Of a DNA stretch of 64,000 nt, positions 59,690 through 64,000 are shown piece by piece (within the stretch, counting starts at the first letter, position 1; each line of letters begins with the position of its first letter). Location: positions 850,140-914,139 of the forward strand of contig WPIO01000145.1 in assembly GCA_009760855.2 (NCBI GenBank). Reading direction: 5' to 3'. The notes below the pieces were generated by a model. The model was not told where the DNA came from, ran no database searches, and was given only the letters and a program-made list of their open reading frames with translations. Origin of the DNA: Cristatella mucedo (lineage: Eukaryota; Bryozoa; Phylactolaemata; Cristatellidae). The position numbers and the translations under genes are program-made.

Positions 59690-59945
59690 CTGTAGCCGTT
59701 TTTTCAAACCGGCCATCCATAGACCAACATTTGAAAGGCCTGGATTTAGAAACAGTAGTCCCTGCAAAAGATGGCCCAGTTTTTTTATATCTTTTTATCA
59801 AATATTCTTGAAACAATTCTGAGCTAAGCAGCTGGTAGCACACATTATAAAGAACACAATGTCAGACTCAATCGGGATTCAAGCAGCAGCAATACGTTGA
59901 AACTACTTTCCTCCAGGCATCTATTTAGGAATGATAACTCGAGAC
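59690..59945 (+). mobile_element. LINE family A 5'-RT fragment, decayed
   Basis: The plus strand around 59,775-59,880 reads PVFLYLFLSNILETI and then fragments of the linker up to an SGF-like region, corresponding to RPVSLLPFLSKILEKI of family A. The sequence loses similarity at about 59,945. There are several stops and shifts. Confidence 0.5.
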
Positions 59946-61993
59946 GACTTGCTAAAATTCTTTAGTGTTCTATTAGGGTCCGCTCAAAATTTAAGTAGCT
60001 GAGGCTTTAATGGTATTTTATCGAGGTCTCAAAAAAGCGAGTGATCGTTTGCCTGACAATTAGTTCAAAGTGTCTATCCACATCGTAGGAAGCGAGTTCA
60101 TTCCGAGGCTATTATCAAGCAGCATGAAGGAGCATCTCCATTGACTTGGGATTAAATCGGGGAATTAATTCAACGAGGGCTATTTAGACTGCTTCGTCAA
60201 TACGTCGAAGCAAAATAGAGGGCAATTCGTGTTCCTGCGCTTATTTCAAAGGCGTAAATCACTGAATATTCTTTCAAGGAAATGATTTCCTCTCAATCGC
60301 TCCCATAAATGCAGCAACAGTCATGGATCTTGGCTAGTCAGTCGTGTTACTCTCTAGTTTGGTTAATGTCTTTCATTGCATTGATAGTGATCTCTTACGA
60401 GCTCAATGCATCCAGTGTACCCAGTGCCTTCTTGCACTGAAATAATAGCTGGAGTGAAGCCTAGAATTTCCTCGATCACATGCCACACGAAGTCGCATTT
60501 GCAAGTGAACAAGCTGTCAAGAAGAAGACGCTTTGCGTCTGGCAGCTACTTGGTCCTGATGCTGCCTGAGTCGATGAACCAAGCGTCTCCGATCGTCGTG
60601 CTGAATGTATTAATCTAACTGGGTAGCCAACGCTTGACCAAAGACCAGTACCTACCCAAAGGGCTATGACAGGGCTGTGTTCAAATTAAAACCATTCAAC
60701 TTATTGACCTGCATAACGTTGATTTGGTTCTCGGCTCTTCTCGCTCCGCTCTTTCTGGAGCTTCACGTTGCTCACCAATGAGCTGGTCGTAGCAACATTA
60801 AAGATGTAATCGATCGAATTGAAGAACGTAGCGATATAGAAATCATCATTCTTGCAAGAGCTAACCAGTGGGAGGTGAAGTCCATGTCATGAGTGGTATC
60901 TGTAGAGCGATAGCTTGGTTATTAGTTCTTAGTTACAGCATGCAGACTATCTGTGTCAAGGCTCTTGTTGGAGGAAGCATAAAGGCTGCCTTATGCGTGA
61001 CCACTATACATAAGAAAATCGTGATTTAACCTCACATCGACGATCATGAAGCTGAGAGTAAAAGCCAATGGGTCCTCTAATTAACTCAGGTCGATAGGCC
61101 GTTCTCACAACTTGCTGGCTCGACCTCAGGTAAGCAGCTGACGATAGTCACTGGTCTACCATATTAGCATTACCAGTGTCATGGGCCATGATGCTGAAGT
61201 AAACTTCACTCATTTCCTAGATAAGGCGTTAGAGAGTTAGCTGGGAACAAGCGCCGCTGCAGGCATTATGTGAAGCCTTCTAAGGCGCGATGGCGGCCAG
61301 CACAAGATCTTGTTTGCACATAAGCTCAAGGAGCTCTGGCTAGTTTCTGCAGTTTTAAGGATGCGTCGGCTTATAACGACGCTGGCAAACCGATCACTGA
61401 GTCATATGAATTCAGAGAGCTTCAACTAATTCGTCTAAACCAGTTTAATTATCAGATACCACTTTTGCAGTGCACTCCACTACACCGTAATTTCCCTGAC
61501 AATGTGCTACTCTTTATTGAGAAATCAATGAGTTTTGTTCTTTCCTATCATAGGTAGAGAGATCCGTTAGCCACTTGATGTGCATTAAACTGCATTCTTT
61601 GACTATTAACCTATTCTAGCATCCGAATCAACGATTGATTAACTTGTCCCAAAACCATATCTCACTACTTTGGCAGAACAGAATACGCTTTAGACTAAGT
61701 AGGGTTTGAAGGAGCAATCCAACCAATCGCATTTTCTTAAAGCAACCTGCTACTGGTTCATTCCTATATCACTTTTTCCAAGATACACCACCATTCAATG
61801 CATATGTAAGTAGAGAGAAGCAGCCATGCCGGCAATGCCACAGAGAGACCTCACAAGATCTTTAATTCAGAACTGGAGGCACTAGTTTATTACCACAGTT
61901 AGTGTTTTAACTCAGTCTTACAAGTACTTGTAATAGAGGTCAATTCTGAGGAGTTTATGTTTGCGGCTCAGAAGCTCTCTACTGAGACTGTTG

Positions 61994-62260
61994 TAATGTA
62001 ATGTAATGTATCTCCGTCTGTAACTCCACAAAGTCATGAAGAGCATGTGGGTGTTATGCAGGAGAGTTTTGTATAGCACACTCACAGCCTAAGCGGCTTT
62101 CGGTATGCATTTGGTAGCCAACACACTTCGTTTCACGCAACAAAGAGAAAGTGGGAAGCATAGCAGAGTCAGGAGAGCAGTTGAGATAGTGAGTAGCATA
62201 GAGGTAGCAGCTCAGGACCGCTGAAAAAGATGTGCCATAGTCGGGAGTAATAGATTAGTT
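61994..62260 (-). mobile_element. LINE family A 3' UTR with (ATTAC)n tail
   Basis: On the plus strand TGTAATGTAATGTAATGTA at 61,994 is the reverse complement of the ATTAC tail. The next 250 bases are the reverse complement of the family A 3' UTR and last codons (compare 53,600-53,825). The copy is heavily 5'-truncated. Confidence 0.75.
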
Positions 62261-63009
62261 GTGTTGGTGCATTGGTTCAATATTTGTCAATATACATTTA
62301 AGGCTGGGCAGTGATGTACATTAATTTTATTAAAGAGGACTAATTATAGGAACTATTTAAACTTTTTCCCTTGCTTCTCCTAAAATAGAAACACGACGAA
62401 CAATATTTTTTTACTCAAGTCACTGTGACAGACGGCTTGAAAAGCTTCTCAAGCTAAGCCGAAGAACTCAGTCAGTTAGTTGTCTCTAAATATCACAGGT
62501 TCTCTTTGTCAACTATAACATATTTATTCTTCAAAATTAGGAATGTAATATAGAAGTATGTTGTCATTACCTAACTATTTTTTATACTTTATTCTTTGCA
62601 CGGAAGACAAAGGTCAAGTTAAAGCGTTTAATAACTCCAAGTAATGGGCAACGACTGTCATTCAGAGACGAAACACCGCCAATATATTGTACAAGCATTA
62701 AATTATAGGAACTTAAATAATTTTTACTAACTAATTCAGGCCATATGCTGTTTTGGTCATAATTTGTTTGAATTTAGAATATTTTGATGAAACTTCGAAA
62801 AGCGGTGGGATTATCAGTAAAGATCTGACCATCTCGGAATCACGAATCCCAAAATTTACCAGTAACAAATTTATCAACAAACTAACCTCATTCGCGCCTT
62901 CTTCAGTAGAGCAGCGTAATTAACCGTATATGCATTGTTGCATGCCGGGGTGTGCCTCAACTGGCTCTTGAATGCAGGCACTCAAAAGTCGGAATTGTTG
63001 GGAGTTCTC

Positions 63010-63140
63010 GTGTTTGCATGCATGGTGTGTGCGTGTGCATTTGTGCGATTTGCGTATGTGTATGTGAATGTTAGTTTGTGAGTGTCTGTGTGTATGTACG
63101 CAAGCAGGCTTGCAAGTGCGTGTGTCTTTGTGCGTTCCTT
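63010..63140 (+). repeat. Degenerate (TG)n tract
   Basis: TGTGTGCGTGTG-like sequence with many interruptions. Confidence 0.75.
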
Positions 63141-63389
63141 ACGAGCTGCATTAGTAGCTCCACAATGTGTCACTATCCTTAGCTGAACAAATTAAACATT
63201 CCACGAGCTTGACTGTCCCTAGAAGAACCTGATGCTAGATATCTTTACCGCCCAGCAACCAAACGTTGCCAGTTACCTATCCAGCATTCTTAGTTGCCTA
63301 AACCATTCTAATTCTCACAATGTTTTCCAAATCCTCAGTTTCCTCCGCTTACATTTTCAAAACTATGTCTAGAAAAAAGTTAATTGATT

Positions 63390-63705
63390 AGATGCGAGAT
63401 GTTCTTTGGCATTCTCCGAAGCGTCAGCAAGCTGTCTATCTTTGCTTTGCAGATCATAGACGTGCATCTGGTAAGGGCACCTTCAAGGCACAGCTTTTTA
63501 AAGAACACAGCGAGGAACTGCTCGTGCTTTCATCCCCCACGAGTGTTTATCCGCAGTAAGTCAGGCAGTAGATCTACTCTTTGGTCACTATCCGTAGCAG
63601 AGCTTCATATACAATTAGAACTCGTGCAATATATATATACTTACTATAGCGGAATATGGCTCGCGAAAGTAAGTAAAAATTTAAAGAAGAAGCTACGAGC
63701 AAATT
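63390..63705 (+). repeat. Diverged direct repeat, copy 2 (pair of 56.79 kb)
   Basis: The copy covers most of an open 111-codon plus-strand frame, but that frame is not conserved in the other copy, so it is treated as non-coding. It sits about 280 bases 3' (minus sense) of the CCP exon edge at 63,989. Confidence 0.7.
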
Positions 63706-63988
63706 TTCAAAATGCTTAGTAATTCAATCGCAGATCATAAAGCTGCTCCATTTTGCCACTTGACGGAAGCGAACCATCTTGCCGTGCGACGCAAGTGCGC
63801 CATCTTGCGGCGTGACGGGCTTTCTTGCTTTAATTAGTAGAGATAAAACAATGAACATTATTACCGAGCAAATGGTCTCAGTAATTTAATATGCATTCAA
63901 ATGTCCCATTGTGTGTAGCTTGCACGATATATAGAGCTAAGAACACATCGCTATATGCAAGCAGCGACATGGATTGTCAAACACTTAC

Positions 63989-64000
63989 TTTTTGAGCATT
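63989..64000 (-). CDS. CCP exon, 3' edge only (cut by window end)
   Basis: The last 12 bases read on the minus strand as a partial codon, Cys-Ser-Lys and one extra base, followed by a GTAAGT donor at 63,983-63,988. This matches the ends of the exons at 57,592 and 18,916 (Cys-[Ser]-Glu-Ser, then GTAAG), so it is probably the end of the next upstream CCP module. The rest lies outside the window, so the call rests on very little sequence. Confidence 0.45.

Larger units (their letters stand above)
18613..64000 (-). other. Multi-exon sushi/CCP-repeat gene (gene span, 5' end outside window)
   Basis: Fourteen complete exons plus one exon edge, all on the minus strand, encode consecutive CCP (sushi) modules. 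Every complete exon is a multiple of three long and has phase 1 at both ends, so any module can be added or lost without shifting the frame. Modules carry four cysteines and a tryptophan between Cys3 and Cys4, usually as W-S-W or W-T-W, and many N-x-S/T sites, as in a secreted or cell-surface protein. The CCP family mediates extracellular protein or glycan binding (complement regulators, adhesion proteins, selectins); the partner here is unknown. Introns are 108 to about 6,180 bases, with retroelements in several. No signal peptide is visible because the 5' end is missing, and no certain membrane segment was found at the 3' end. The fold is well supported; the function is not. Confidence 0.85.

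Noticed and set aside
63384-63719. 111-codon plus-strand frame near the right edge
   Set aside because: The paired repeat at 56.79 kb does not keep this frame open, so coding is unlikely.

Overview
The window looks like nuclear DNA of an invertebrate animal. It has GT-AG introns, single-domain extracellular exons, tRNA-derived SINEs, L2/CR1-type LINEs with (TTA)n tails, and long dinucleotide arrays. There are no prokaryotic gene clusters, ribosome binding sites or operons. I cannot name the species.

One host gene is clear. It lies on the minus strand and runs from the right edge (a 12-base exon fragment at 63,989-64,000) to about 18.6 kb. Fourteen complete exons were found by reading splice sites by eye: 57,592-57,804, 54,160-54,363, 50,868-51,071, 45,419-45,604, 39,562-39,756, 38,728-38,922, 35,735-35,935, 34,347-34,538, 33,595-33,789, 27,647-27,844, 25,653-25,847, 25,160-25,357, 18,916-19,125 and 18,613-18,807. 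Each is a multiple of three (186-213 bases), starts and ends in phase 1, and encodes one sushi/CCP module. Together they give about 927 residues of an extracellular multi-CCP protein. The 5' end is outside the window and the 3' end is uncertain. Exons at 39.6, 38.7 and 35.7 kb pair in the same order with those at 34.3, 33.6 and 27.6 kb, which points to tandem duplication of a three-module block.

The rest is introns and flanking DNA full of decayed transposons. LINE family A (tail of ATTAC units) has its best copy at 52,310-53,825 with an open reverse transcriptase frame; others are at 31.8-33.3, 20.2-20.9, 35.4-35.6, 59.7-59.9 and 62.0-62.3 kb. LINE family B (tail of TTA units) has about ten copies. 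An old minus-strand copy at 2.65-6.56 kb is split by two head-to-tail plus-strand copies at 3.96-6.01 kb. Family C is a GC-rich R2/NeSL-like element recognised by its CCHC knuckle and restriction-like endonuclease region; it occurs at about 9.0-9.87 kb and 48.19-49.06 kb, and the second copy is interrupted by a family B fragment. A tRNA-derived SINE family occurs at eight or more sites. A different SINE at 19.3 kb has a tail matching LINE family B.

Layout: 1-18.3 kb is mostly repeats and AT-rich DNA with no convincing host gene. 18.3-64 kb is the CCP gene, with exons making up roughly 6% of the span and introns carrying the LINEs, SINEs, a possible pogo-like DNA-transposon remnant (49.1-49.5 kb), MITE-like sequence (24.0-24.8 kb) and simple repeats.
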